Source: Pseudobacteroides cellulosolvens ATCC 35603 = DSM 2933 (GTDB lineage Bacteria > Bacillota > Clostridia > Acetivibrionales > DSM-2933). From it: 64,000 nt of DNA. Shown here piece after piece: positions 26,523 to 35,287 of this stretch. The translations under genes and the position numbers were made by a program. Location of the stretch: NCBI RefSeq assembly GCF_001262605.1, contig NZ_LGTC01000001.1, positions 5,404,001 through 5,468,000 on the forward strand, in the 5' to 3' direction. How positions within the stretch are numbered: position 1 is the stretch's first letter; every line of letters begins with the position of its first letter. Under the pieces are notes generated by a model. That model was not told where the DNA came from and made no database searches. It saw only the letters and a program-made list of their open reading frames with translations.

Positions 26523-28568
26523 TCAACTCATCTCCACTTTCCCATTTTTCCTTCTATAAAAAGCCAATATAATAAGTGCAATAAATGAAGATATTGACAC
26601 TGTTAGATAAACCTGCTTAAAACCTTCATTTAGAGTGGTTTGAAACTCACTTTCTAACTTTTCGCTTATTTTATCAATCTCCCTTAAGTAATCCTCATTT
26701 GCTGTCTTAAAAGCACCTGGAACAGCAGCTTTCATTGTATTTATCTTGAATATTGTATCTTCCATATCCTTTTTAGCAAGTTTCATAGAATCCATAGTTT
26801 TTAACATATTATTCATTTTTGCTTGATACTCTTCTTTTGCTTTAACATCCATAGCAGTCATTGCATTATACCCTTTTTCAATACCGTCCAATGCTTTCTC
26901 CATATCCGACAAGCTGCTGCTTAAGGCATCAATCCCCTTTTGTATCCCGCTTTGTATTTGTGTAATTATTTTGGGAGTCATTTGCTCAAACACCTTTTGG
27001 GCAAAGGTTTTACTGTTCTCGGTAATTGTAGTTACATCAGAAGATTTCATAAGTTCAAGAAGATCATCTGGAATTTTGTATTCGCTATTACCGCTCATAT
27101 TAATCTTTACTTTTGTCATAGAATCCAGATCAGGTAACTCCACATCAGCAAGCTTACCCTTCATGTTCGGGTCTTTCTTTAGAGCATCCATTTTATCACT
27201 GATTTCTTTGGCATACGGAAGCGAAGGTGCTGTTATTTCCTTTGGAAGCAAAGTCATAACATTTGTCTGTATGTTTGCTCCTGCATGTGCCAGAAATCCT
27301 ATCATAATAGCAGGCCCAATTACCGTTCCTACTGATCGAACAAGTGAAAGAGTTGCAAGTGCAGAAGTTGATTCCTCTTTTTTAGTATTATCAAGCATCA
27401 TATAGTTTAGAGGTGCTCCGATTGTAAAGCCCATTCCAAGCCCTATAAGAAGAAGGCTTACAACAACATTAATGGTGTTTGGGTAGTTAGTCGAAACTAG
27501 AATAAGGAATAACGAACCCAATATTGAAATAGAAAAACCTGCTGTCAAAACTGCCTTGGCACCGAATTTGTCAATCAATCTTCCCGATAAGGGTGCTCCC
27601 ACTCCCGCAAACAACCCTAAAATAATGACAAAATATCCTCCGCTTCCTGATGCAATTTTAAGTGAGTTTTCTGAAAACTGAGGCACAAAAATCATACCCA
27701 TCATTACAATACCTACAACAAATGAAATAATCAATGTTACAAGTATTCTGCCATTTGTGAAATACCCCAGGTTCATAACCGGGTCTTCTGCTTTCTTTTC
27801 AACCAGAATAAAAATTGGAAGCAGCACAATAAAAATTAACAGAAAAGGATAAACCTCCAAGTCCCCAACAGTTGCCACAAAGTCAAAAAAGTCTATATTT
27901 TTCAGTCCATACATCAAAGACAATATCATTACTGTCAGCAGCAATATCCCAGAAATATCGGTCTTTTTAACATCCTGAAGGCGATTGTTGGAAAGGAACA
28001 TAAAGCCTGCAATAAGAATAAAAAGAGTAATGGGAAGATTTATATAAAAAATAAACTGCCAGTTATTCTTACCGAATATGTCCATTATTGCACTACCCGC
28101 TGATGCACCGAATATATTTGCAATTCCATATACCCCTCCTATGAGTCCTAAAGCCATGCCCCGTTTTTCAGGAGGAAATGTTGTGCCAAACTCCGCAGTA
28201 GCAACAGGAACTATTCCTCCGCCGCCAAGTGCCTGTATAACTCTTCCTGCAAGCAGAACCGAAAAGTTTCCTATATCTTGAGACAGCCCGCATATCAGTG
28301 ATCCAAGCCCAAATAAAAATATGCTGGTAAGATAGATATATTTTCTGCCATATTTATCAGCCATCTTCCCCATTATTGGAATGCTTGCTGCATAAGCCAG
28401 TGTATAGATGGTAATCATCCATATTCCAGTCTTGTCATCAACCATAAGGTTATTTTGAATTACTGTCCTGGCAGGGGTTACAATCCCAGTGTCAATTGCT
28501 CCCATAAATATGCCTGACAAGTAAACAGCCATAATCATACCTAGATTAGTTTTTTTAATTTTCTCCAT
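26523..28568 (-). CDS. DHA2-type MFS drug exporter with a large extracellular helical insert
   Basis: Protein of 681 residues. The first ~430 residues are a standard 14-helix MFS exporter (motif A GKMADKYGRKYIY; motif C-like IMGAIDTGIV.. and GGGGIVPVA). Before the last helix there are ~220 residues of hydrophilic, Lys/Glu/Met-rich helical sequence, predicted outside the membrane, then a final span (VSISSFIALIILAFY). Ordinary DHA2 pumps lack this insert. The gene follows a tetR regulator on the same strand, so export of an inducing compound under TetR control is likely. Substrate unknown. Confidence 0.85.
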   Translation of the reverse strand: MEKIKKTNLGMIMAVYLSGIFMGAIDTGIVTPARTVIQNNLMVDDKTGIWMITIYTLAYAASIPIMGKMADKYGRKYIYLTSIFLFGLGSLICGLSQDIGNFSVLLAGRVIQALGGGGIVPVATAEFGTTFPPEKRGMALGLIGGVYGIANIFGASAGSAIMDIFGKNNWQFIFYINLPITLFILIAGFMFLSNNRLQDVKKTDISGILLLTVMILSLMYGLKNIDFFDFVATVGDLEVYPFLLIFIVLLPIFILVEKKAEDPVMNLGYFTNGRILVTLIISFVVGIVMMGMIFVPQFSENSLKIASGSGGYFVIILGLFAGVGAPLSGRLIDKFGAKAVLTAGFSISILGSLFLILVSTNYPNTINVVVSLLLIGLGMGFTIGAPLNYMMLDNTKKEESTSALATLSLVRSVGTVIGPAIMIGFLAHAGANIQTNVMTLLPKEITAPSLPYAKEISDKMDALKKDPNMKGKLADVELPDLDSMTKVKINMSGNSEYKIPDDLLELMKSSDVTTITENSKTFAQKVFEQMTPKIITQIQSGIQKGIDALSSSLSDMEKALDGIEKGYNAMTAMDVKAKEEYQAKMNNMLKTMDSMKLAKKDMEDTIFKINTMKAAVPGAFKTANEDYLREIDKISEKLESEFQTTLNEGFKQVYLTVSISSFIALIILAFYRRKNGKVEMS

Positions 28569-28664
28569 ATGTCACTGCTCCCTTTATAATTAAATATCTT
28601 TATTATTAAATATTAAGTAAGTAAGTTTATATATAGTTTTTTTTCAATAATATAATTATATAGA

Positions 28665-29207
28665 TTATACCAACATTGATTTAATGATATCTTGCAGCCG
28701 TGCAAATTCAACTTTTCCTTCGTATCCGTACAAAACAAACAGCTTGCATATTACATCTGCAATCAATTCATAGTCCTTATTTCGCTCACTATCCTTTATA
28801 AGAATTAAAATTTTATCCGACAAGCCTTTTAAAAGCTCATCCTTGTGGCTTTTAATACTGTTTAATTCATTTTTACTCATATCAATATTCGAAGTATCAA
28901 ACCAAACATTATGAACATTGTCCATCATCGTTCTTAATTCGTTGTAAATTATACCAAGCTTATCCATTAAGTGACCATCAGACTTTACAGCCTGGTCAAC
29001 TCTGCGGACCATCATGCACCATTCCATCCTCATTATCTCTCCAACAATTTCCTGCTTGGACTTATAATAGTTATAAAGCGTTCCGGTTGCAATACCGCAT
29101 TTTGCAGCAATTGTCCGTATATTCAGCCTCCCATAACCTTCTTCATGCAGCAATTGCCTTGCCACCATCAATATATCTTCTTTAATATTGATTAATGTTT
29201 TTGGCAT
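28665..29207 (-). CDS. TetR/AcrR-family repressor
   Basis: Protein of 180 residues starting at MPKTLINIKED; the ATG at 29207 has GAAGGTGA at good spacing, and the longer frame upstream has none. An N-terminal TetR HTH is clear: ILMVARQLLHEEGYGRLNIRT, then KCGIATGTLYNYYKSKQEIV. The C-terminal ligand domain is helical. It lies upstream of the MFS exporter on the same strand with a 96-base gap, the usual local-repressor arrangement, and a palindrome sits just before its start. Confidence 0.88.
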   Translation of the reverse strand: MPKTLINIKEDILMVARQLLHEEGYGRLNIRTIAAKCGIATGTLYNYYKSKQEIVGEIMRMEWCMMVRRVDQAVKSDGHLMDKLGIIYNELRTMMDNVHNVWFDTSNIDMSKNELNSIKSHKDELLKGLSDKILILIKDSERNKDYELIADVICKLFVLYGYEGKVEFARLQDIIKSMLV

Positions 29208-29225
29208 AAAATCACCTTCTCTTAA

Positions 29226-29240
29226 ATGAACTATGTTCAT
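29226..29240. promoter_or_regulatory. Candidate TetR operator
   Basis: ATGAAC-TAT-GTTCAT, a perfect 15-base palindrome 19 bases before the repressor start codon, well placed for autoregulation of the tetR-MFS transcript. Confidence 0.5.
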
Positions 29241-29298
29241 TATACACTAAAGTCAACCCTAATGTCAATTGAGCATAAAACAACAAAAAATTACGCAA

Positions 29299-29353
29299 GT
29301 TTAAATGCCCCATGGAATAAACTTTTATAGTCTATTCTATGGGGCATTTAAAC
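29299..29353 (-). terminator. Long hairpin after malic enzyme
   Basis: Perfect 15-base arms (29299-29313 and 29339-29353), extended inward by about six more pairs including one G-U. On the minus strand it follows the malic enzyme stop. A T6 run comes about eight bases after the stem, so termination is probable but not ideal in form. Confidence 0.65.
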
Positions 29354-29416
29354 TCATATAATGACATTAATTTAACAAACTAAATCACAACTTAACGAAT
29401 TAAGTTATGATATTTA

Positions 29417-30589
29417 TTATATTCTGTTAACTCCAGTTTTCTTAGCAGCCTCAGCTACAGCAGCTGCAACACTTTTACCTACTCTTGGATCAAAAGGAGC
29501 TGGAATAACATAATCAGGTCTTAATTCTTCATCAGATACCATAGAAGCAATAGCCTCTGCCGCAGCAATCTTCATTGCATCATTGATGTCACTTGCCCTT
29601 ACATCTAATGCACCTCTGAAAATACCTGGGAATGCAAGAACGTTATTGATCTGGTTCGGGAAATCTGAACGACCTGTTCCCATAACCTTACAACCTGCTT
29701 CCATAGCTTCATCAGGCATTATCTCAGGCGTTGGGTTTGCCATAGCAAAGATAATAGGATCTTTAGCCATAGTCTTAACCATTTCCTTTGTAAGCATGCC
29801 AGCTGCAGATACTCCTATAAATACGTCAGCACCTACAATAACATCCTTCAAAAGCCCCTTCTTTTTGTGAAGGTTTGAAATTTTAGCCATTTCTGCCTTT
29901 TCTGTATTCAGGTTATCTCTTCCTTCATATATAGCACCCTTTGTATCGCAAAGGATAACCTTCTCAAGTCCCATTGCCATAAGAAGCTTTGTAATCGCTA
30001 TACCAGCAGCTCCGGAACCGTTAACTACAACTTCTATATCCTTCATGCTCTTTTTAGTAAGCTTTAATGCATTTATCATAGCAGCCAATGTAACAATGGC
30101 AGTACCATGCTGGTCATCGTGGAAAATAGGAATATCGCATTCCTCTTTTAAACGTCTTTCAATTTCAAAGCACCTTGGTGCTGAAATATCTTCCAGGTTA
30201 ATTCCGCCAAAGCTACCAGCAAGAAGTTTAACAACGTTTACGATTTCATCAACGCTCTTTGTACGTACGCAAAGCGGAAACGCATCTACATCTCCAAATG
30301 TTTTAAACAGTACGCATTTACCTTCCATAACAGGCATTCCTGCTTCAGGTCCTATGTCTCCCAATCCCAGAACTGCAGTACCATCAGTAACAACAGCAAC
30401 AAGATTACCTCTTCTTGTATACTGGTATGAAAGATCTACATCCTTTGAAATTGCCAAACATGGCTCAGCAACACCTGGTGTATATGCAAGAGAAAGATCC
30501 TCTTTGTTTTTAACAGGTACAGTACTGATTACTTCAATTTTTCCCTTCCATTCTCCATGCAGTCTTAACGACTCTTTTCTGTAATCCAT
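29417..30589 (-). CDS. Malic enzyme (NAD(P)-dependent, oxaloacetate-decarboxylating)
   Basis: Protein of 390 residues, the short bacterial form. It converts malate to pyruvate + CO2 with reduction of NAD(P). Visible signatures: YTPGVAEPC at the N-terminus, the catalytic Lys region GKCVLFKTFGDVDAFP, the metal-site acidic stretch DISAPRCFEIE and DDQHGTA, and the dinucleotide-binding VNGSGAAGIAI. It lies 74 bases after the malate dehydrogenase gene on the same strand, so the two form a unit. With pckG this gives the route PEP to oxaloacetate to malate to pyruvate known in cellulolytic clostridia, which can move electrons from NADH to NADPH. Confidence 0.95.
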   Translation of the reverse strand: MDYRKESLRLHGEWKGKIEVISTVPVKNKEDLSLAYTPGVAEPCLAISKDVDLSYQYTRRGNLVAVVTDGTAVLGLGDIGPEAGMPVMEGKCVLFKTFGDVDAFPLCVRTKSVDEIVNVVKLLAGSFGGINLEDISAPRCFEIERRLKEECDIPIFHDDQHGTAIVTLAAMINALKLTKKSMKDIEVVVNGSGAAGIAITKLLMAMGLEKVILCDTKGAIYEGRDNLNTEKAEMAKISNLHKKKGLLKDVIVGADVFIGVSAAGMLTKEMVKTMAKDPIIFAMANPTPEIMPDEAMEAGCKVMGTGRSDFPNQINNVLAFPGIFRGALDVRASDINDAMKIAAAEAIASMVSDEELRPDYVIPAPFDPRVGKSVAAAVAEAAKKTGVNRI

Positions 30590-30663
30590 TTAATTCCTCT
30601 CCTTACAAATATGTTGATTGTGCCTATTAGGACTATAAAATTATAGCACACTTTATATATCCA

Positions 30664-31614
30664 TTAAATATCTTTTACTTCATTTAAAACAATCCTCAAT
30701 TGTTCAGCTGAATACTTTAACGCTTCAACTTCATCATCTGCCAACTTCAAATCAACAATACTCTTAACTCCATTTGAGTCAACTATTGATGGGAGACTTA
30801 GTGCAACGCCTTCTATACCATAATTGCCATTAATAACTGAGCTTACTGTTCTTATTGTATTCTGATCTTTAAGCAATGATTCAAGAATAGTGTTTATAGT
30901 AACCGCGATGGCATAATATGTAGCACCTTTTCTCTTGATAATTTCAGCACCTGCAGTTTTAACATCCTTCAAAATAGCATCCTTGTCAGCCTCATTAATG
31001 CCATATTTAGGATCAGCAAAATATTCGTTAATGTTCTTTCCTGCGATGTGAGTTGCACTCCAAAGAGGCAGCTGTGAATCGCCGTGTTCACCAATAATAT
31101 ATCCGTGAACATTTCTAACATCCACATCAAGCTTTTCACTCAGCAAATATCTGAATCTTGAACTATCAAGAACTGTACCTGTTCCCAATACTTTTCCTGC
31201 CGGCAATCCTGACCAGTTTTGTATCTTATAGGTAAGAATGTCTACAGGGTTTGCTACCACAAGGATAACTCCACGGGTATAGTACTTCATGATATTGCTT
31301 GTTATTTCCTTTGCGATTGCTACATTTTTCTTAGCAAGGTCAATACGCGTTTCACCTGGCTTACGATTTGCTCCTGCTGTAATAACTATTACATCACAAT
31401 CTGCACAGTCGGAATAATCTCCGTCATAAACCTTCATCTGTCCTAAGAATGAAAGTCCATGATTAATATCCATAGCTTCGCCTGCAGCCTTATCTTTAGC
31501 CACGTCAATCAAAACCAATTCACTGACTATTTGATTAAGCGATAATGCGAATGCTGCTGATGCACCTACAAAGCCGGCACCAATAATTGCTACTTTTGAT
31601 CTGTTCTTTCCCAT
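30664..31614 (-). CDS. mdh: Malate dehydrogenase of the LDH-like family
   Basis: Protein of 316 residues with the LDH/MDH fold: GxGxxG in IIGAGFVGAS, catalytic Asp/Arg in TVLDSSRFR (about 150-153) and catalytic His177 in IIGEHGDS. Overall it looks like L-lactate dehydrogenase, but the specificity loop reads GANRKPGETR. Arg84 is at the position (classical 102) where lactate dehydrogenases have Gln and malate dehydrogenases have Arg. Together with the adjacent malic enzyme this argues for malate/oxaloacetate as substrate. It is first gene of the mdh-malic enzyme unit. Automatic annotation may call it L-lactate dehydrogenase. Confidence 0.82.
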   Translation of the reverse strand: MGKNRSKVAIIGAGFVGASAAFALSLNQIVSELVLIDVAKDKAAGEAMDINHGLSFLGQMKVYDGDYSDCADCDVIVITAGANRKPGETRIDLAKKNVAIAKEITSNIMKYYTRGVILVVANPVDILTYKIQNWSGLPAGKVLGTGTVLDSSRFRYLLSEKLDVDVRNVHGYIIGEHGDSQLPLWSATHIAGKNINEYFADPKYGINEADKDAILKDVKTAGAEIIKRKGATYYAIAVTINTILESLLKDQNTIRTVSSVINGNYGIEGVALSLPSIVDSNGVKSIVDLKLADDEVEALKYSAEQLRIVLNEVKDI

Positions 31615-31777
31615 TTTAAATCCTACTTTCTCTATTTTTATTTCACAGTAATTTTATTCATTATAACAACATATTTCGGAAACTACAATAATTCTACAAA
31701 AATTTTTTGTAAAAAAGTGCTGTTATTTTTTTAGTGGTTTATTATGTCTAGGAAGTTATGGTGTATTCTCACCACAA

Positions 31778-31823
31778 TTCTCACGACAACAACCACGGTT
31801 GCAAAATCGCAAGCGATTTTTTT
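31778..31823 (+). repeat. Dispersed 46-base element, copy 1
   Basis: Starts TTCTCACGACAACAA and ends in the hairpin AAAATCGC-AA-GCGATTTT plus T run. It matches the minus strand of 63437-63482 at 38 of 46 positions or close to it, with a paired C-G to T-A change inside the hairpin. It lies in the 365-base gap between divergent mdh and the GGDEF gene. Confidence 0.7.
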
Positions 31824-31927
31824 CTTACCTTTTTATTATAGTATTATATAAATCGTTAATACATATTCATGTTAATAAATAATATATATTCATATAAATA
31901 AATTTTATATACTCGCAAATATTTATA

Positions 31928-31956
31928 TTGACATATATATATGAATTTGATACAAT
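31928..31956 (+). promoter_or_regulatory. Sigma-A promoter of the GGDEF-RHH gene
   Basis: TTGACA (31928-31933), 17-base spacer, TACAAT (31951-31956); GGGAG and then the ATG at 31980 follow. Confidence 0.7.
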
Positions 31957-31979
31957 AATATATACGGGAGATAGTATAT

Positions 31980-32600
31980 ATGGAAAACATTTTGGTTACA
32001 AAGGAAGAGTTTATTGCAAGAGTTGAAGAATTAATTACTAATGGAGATGGGCCTTTTAGTATTGCAGTAGCAGATGTAGATAATTTTGAGAATATCAATA
32101 AAATATATGGTTACCCAATTGGCGACGAAGTAATTAAGAAATTGATATCAGTATTCAGGCAGAACCTTTCAAGCATTGACTTGATAACACGACATGGCGA
32201 TGAGTTAAACATACTTCTTGTAAAAAAAGGTTCTGAAAGAAGTTTTATGGAAATGGAAGAAATACGGCGTTACCTATCTGATAACACATTTAGTCTTAGT
32301 GATAAAAACAAAACTGAGAATGTTTATATAACTGTTAGCTGTGGAATTGCAAGCTATCCAAGAGATTCAAAAAATCCAATAGAGTTGTTTAGGGTTGCCG
32401 ATAGTGCCATGTTCAGAGCAAAAAAGTTGGGCAAGAATAAGGTTTGCTTGTCTGAAGTTGAAAGCATGGTATTAAAATCCAGTTATTTTACGAAAACACA
32501 GGTTGACAGACTTTCCGAATTATCTAAAGAAACAGAAAAAACCGAAGCCTTTTTGCTTCGTGAAGCATTGGACGATTTATTTAAAAAGTACAGCAAATAA
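31980..32600 (+). CDS. Degenerate GGDEF domain fused to a ribbon-helix-helix domain
   Basis: Protein of 206 residues. Residues 1-160 are a GGDEF (diguanylate cyclase) fold: AVADVDNFENINKIYGYPIGD, then VSCGIASYP and ADSAMFRAKKLGKN. The active-site motif reads HGDEL (72-76) instead of GGDEF, and the Arg before it is replaced, so cyclase activity may be reduced or lost. Residues 166-204 match a ribbon-helix-helix DNA-binding domain: a short strand (SSYFTKTQ), helix VDRLSELSKET, turn, and helix AFLLREALDDLFKKY. There is no membrane or sensor domain. I infer a cytoplasmic, nucleotide-responsive transcription factor. Confidence 0.8.
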   Translation: MENILVTKEEFIARVEELITNGDGPFSIAVADVDNFENINKIYGYPIGDEVIKKLISVFRQNLSSIDLITRHGDELNILLVKKGSERSFMEMEEIRRYLSDNTFSLSDKNKTENVYITVSCGIASYPRDSKNPIELFRVADSAMFRAKKLGKNKVCLSEVESMVLKSSYFTKTQVDRLSELSKETEKTEAFLLREALDDLFKKYSK

Positions 32601-32668
32601 AGTAATACTTTTATTATGAATTACACGGTTGGATGGCTAAAACGCCATTTCAAGATAACAGGCTTCTG

Positions 32669-32720
32669 GGGTGGGAAGCTTATATTAGCATAAATAGCGT
32701 ATAAGTTTTTCACCCTTTTT
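32669..32720 (+). terminator. Intrinsic terminator after the GGDEF-RHH gene
   Basis: A 16-pair stem (32669-32684 with 32700-32715, three G-U pairs) followed by TTTTT. Confidence 0.85.
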
Positions 32721-32824
32721 ATATACTATATATATGAATATAATTGAATATTTAGCTTCGCTGAATCCATGTTAAAAGTAATTAATCTTTTACAGTAGTA
32801 AGATTAATAGAACTTTTAATATAA

Positions 32825-32945
32825 AAATGGAGCGGGAGAACCAATTTATGGGGTGAGTCCGGCATGTCCGGTAGGGTTAAGCTCTTTCGACCCGAATCCG
32901 TCAGCTAATCTCGTAAGCGTTGGAAGAGAAGGTGATTGATATGCT
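32825..32945 (+). promoter_or_regulatory. c-di-AMP riboswitch (ydaO/yuaA class) aptamer
   Basis: The conserved ydaO blocks are present in order: GGAGCGGGAGAACCA, GGGGTGAGTCC, GTAGGG, CTCTTTCGACCCGAATCCG, and GTCAGCTAATCTCGTAAGC. This RNA class binds cyclic di-AMP and usually turns downstream genes off when c-di-AMP is high. The exact ends are approximate. A terminator follows at 32985-33020 and then dapB, so the switch controls the dapB-ablA-ablB transcript. Confidence 0.9.
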
Positions 32946-32984
32946 TTAATCGTGCCCTGTATTTGGTAAACCCAATTTTAGCAT

Positions 32985-33020
32985 ACGCTATGGATACTTC
33001 TCCGTAGCGTTTTTTATTTT
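32985..33020 (+). terminator. Riboswitch expression-platform terminator
   Basis: ACGCTATGG (32985-32993) pairs with CCGTAGCGT (33002-33010, one G-U), followed by a T6/T4 tract, 70 bases before the dapB start. TATGCT/AGCATA just upstream could form the competing structure. Confidence 0.85.
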
Positions 33021-33090
33021 AACAATACTTATACTTACGCAGTTTATTCACTTTAGATTAGTTGAAAAATTATAACGGAGGTAAATAATT

Positions 33091-33957
33091 ATGATTAGAG
33101 TTTGCATATCAGGACTTGGAAAAACAGGTAAGGAAATAGCCAAGGTTTTAATGGAACAACAAGATATAAAGCTTGTCTCAGCAATTTGCAGTCCAAACAG
33201 TGACAAAAAGGGTAGGGACTTAGGCGAAGTGACTGGCAGCAGCAGTACAGGAATTATCATAGAAAGCTCAGACAATCTGGAACAAGTGATTTTCAGGACT
33301 AGACCCGACGTAGTTGTTGACTTTTCAAGCCCGGAAGCAGCATTAAAAAACGCTAAGGTGTTTTCAAGAATGAAAGTAAATATCATAATCGGTACAACCG
33401 GTTTTTCCAAAATTGGGCTGAAAAAGCTCCTTGTACTTGCTACTAAACATAGGAATGCTATTGTTTATGCACCAAATATCACCTTGGGCGTAAACGTACT
33501 TATGCTTCTTGCAAATTTGGCATCCAACATATTAAATAGCTATGACTTTCAAATTACAGAAATTCACCACAAACACAAAAAGGATGCCCCATCGGGTACT
33601 GCAAAAAAAATTGCTGTTGAAATAGAAAAGGGCATAAAGGCTTCGGGAAATCTGAGCGAAAATATAGAAATACCCATCACAGCAGTAAGAGCCGGAGGAG
33701 TTGTTGGAAAGCATGAAGTAATGATAATCGGGGATGATGATAAGATAGAAATTTCTCATGAATCTTTCTCCAGAAAAGCTTTTGCCCTTGGTGCACTTCA
33801 AGCAGTCAGATTCGCTAAAGGAAAAGTTGGATACTTCGAAATGAGTGATGTGCTTAATCTAAAAAAAGTATTGGGAGACTATCTTGAAAATGAAAACAGC
33901 TCCTTTAAAGAACGCTATACAGTATTCCTAAATAAAAAAGAATTGCAGATCCTCTAG
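33091..33957 (+). CDS. dapB: 4-hydroxy-tetrahydrodipicolinate reductase
   Basis: Protein of 288 residues, about 20-30 longer than many DapB because of a C-terminal extension. It reduces the dihydrodipicolinate-path intermediate with NAD(P)H in the lysine/diaminopimelate pathway. Visible motifs: N-terminal nucleotide fold (ISGLGKTGKEIAKVL), GTTGFS, and the substrate/catalytic block EIHHKHKKDAPSGTA. It is the first gene after the c-di-AMP riboswitch and 52 bases upstream of lysine 2,3-aminomutase. Here it probably supplies lysine for beta-lysine osmolyte synthesis rather than being the housekeeping copy; whether another dapB exists in the genome cannot be seen. Confidence 0.92.
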   Translation: MIRVCISGLGKTGKEIAKVLMEQQDIKLVSAICSPNSDKKGRDLGEVTGSSSTGIIIESSDNLEQVIFRTRPDVVVDFSSPEAALKNAKVFSRMKVNIIIGTTGFSKIGLKKLLVLATKHRNAIVYAPNITLGVNVLMLLANLASNILNSYDFQITEIHHKHKKDAPSGTAKKIAVEIEKGIKASGNLSENIEIPITAVRAGGVVGKHEVMIIGDDDKIEISHESFSRKAFALGALQAVRFAKGKVGYFEMSDVLNLKKVLGDYLENENSSFKERYTVFLNKKELQIL

Positions 33958-34009
33958 TTGCAAATGCAGCTATAATATTCTAAATATCTAGTGGGAAAGG
34001 AATTTTGCT

Positions 34010-35287
34010 ATGAATAGACATTACCATCAAATTGGATTATGGAAGGACATAACCAAAGATCAATGGGAAGACTGGAGATGGCAGCTTTCTAATAGAATTA
34101 CCACAGTAGAAGAATTGGAACAGGTTATTAACCTTACCGAAGAGGAACGTAACGGAGTAAAATTAAGTCTTGAGAAACTAAGGATGGCAATCACCCCATA
34201 TTATGCAATGTTGATGGACCCTGACGACAGCAGTTGTCCTGTAAGGAAACAGGCGGTTCCTACAATACACGAAACAAAGGTATCAAAATGCGACAGCTGC
34301 GACCCGCTGCATGAATCAATCGATTCCCCTGTTCCTGGTTTGACACACCGTTACCCGGATCGTGCTCTGATCCTTGTTACAAACCAATGCTCCATGTACT
34401 GCCGTCACTGTACACGAAGAAGATTTGCAGGGCATGATGACAAGGAACTGTCATTGCATAATATAAAAAGAGCGATTGAATATATAAAAAATAACAATGA
34501 AATACGCGATGTACTACTCTCTGGAGGCGACGCCCTATGTATATCGGATAAGAGGCTTGAATACATCTTAGAGAGCCTTAGGGCTATCCCACATGTAGAG
34601 GTCATAAGACTTGGTACAAGGACGCCTGTTGTCATGCCTCAGAGAATAACACAAGAGCTTTGCGATATGCTAAAGAGGTTCCATCCAATTTGGATAAACA
34701 CCCATTTCAATCATCCCAAGGAACTTACAAAGGAAGCACTTAAAGCATGTGCAATGCTTTCCGATGCAGGCATCCCATTAGGAAACCAGTCGGTGCTGTT
34801 AAAGAATATCAACGACTGTCCATATATAATGAAAACTCTTGTGCAGGGACTTGTGAAAAATAGGGTAAGGCCTTATTACCTTTATCAGTGTGATCTTTCT
34901 GAAGGAATTGAACATTTTAGAACACCTGTATCAGTGGGTATTGAAATAATTGAAATGCTTAGAGGGCATACCTCGGGATTCGCAGTGCCTACATTTGTAG
35001 TTGATGCTCCAGGTGGCGGCGGAAAAATCCCGGTAAACCCTCAGTATCTTATTTCCCAGTCATCGGAAAAAGTAATACTGAGAAACTTTGAAGGCGTCAT
35101 ATGCACCTATGCAGAACCGCAAGATAAATCACACCAATGCCACAATTGCGGACTTTGTGAAAAATATAAAAACAGAGAATATCGCGGCCTTGAAAAATTG
35201 TTCCGGGAAGAAAAAGTTTGCCTTATTCCCCGCAGCAATGTACGTGTGAATAGGAGGGAAAAGTATCATGAATTCAGCAGAGCTTAA
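34010..35287 (+). CDS. ablA: L-lysine 2,3-aminomutase
   Basis: Radical SAM, PLP-dependent enzyme of 425 residues that converts L-alpha-lysine to L-beta-lysine. The radical SAM iron-sulfur motif is CSMYCRHC, followed by the family RRRFAG; SGGDALCISD and the PLP-Lys region in VDAPGGGGKIP are also present. The C-terminal tail has extra Cys residues (CHNCGLCEKY). A GGAAAGGAA site precedes the ATG. The gene ends inside the start of ablB (20-base overlap), so the two are translationally coupled as in known ablAB operons that make N-epsilon-acetyl-beta-lysine. Confidence 0.93.
   Translation: MNRHYHQIGLWKDITKDQWEDWRWQLSNRITTVEELEQVINLTEEERNGVKLSLEKLRMAITPYYAMLMDPDDSSCPVRKQAVPTIHETKVSKCDSCDPLHESIDSPVPGLTHRYPDRALILVTNQCSMYCRHCTRRRFAGHDDKELSLHNIKRAIEYIKNNNEIRDVLLSGGDALCISDKRLEYILESLRAIPHVEVIRLGTRTPVVMPQRITQELCDMLKRFHPIWINTHFNHPKELTKEALKACAMLSDAGIPLGNQSVLLKNINDCPYIMKTLVQGLVKNRVRPYYLYQCDLSEGIEHFRTPVSVGIEIIEMLRGHTSGFAVPTFVVDAPGGGGKIPVNPQYLISQSSEKVILRNFEGVICTYAEPQDKSHQCHNCGLCEKYKNREYRGLEKLFREEKVCLIPRSNVRVNRREKYHEFSRA

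Noticed and set aside
30664-31614. Annotation as L-lactate dehydrogenase
   Set aside because: Arg at the specificity position and the malic enzyme neighbour point to malate dehydrogenase.
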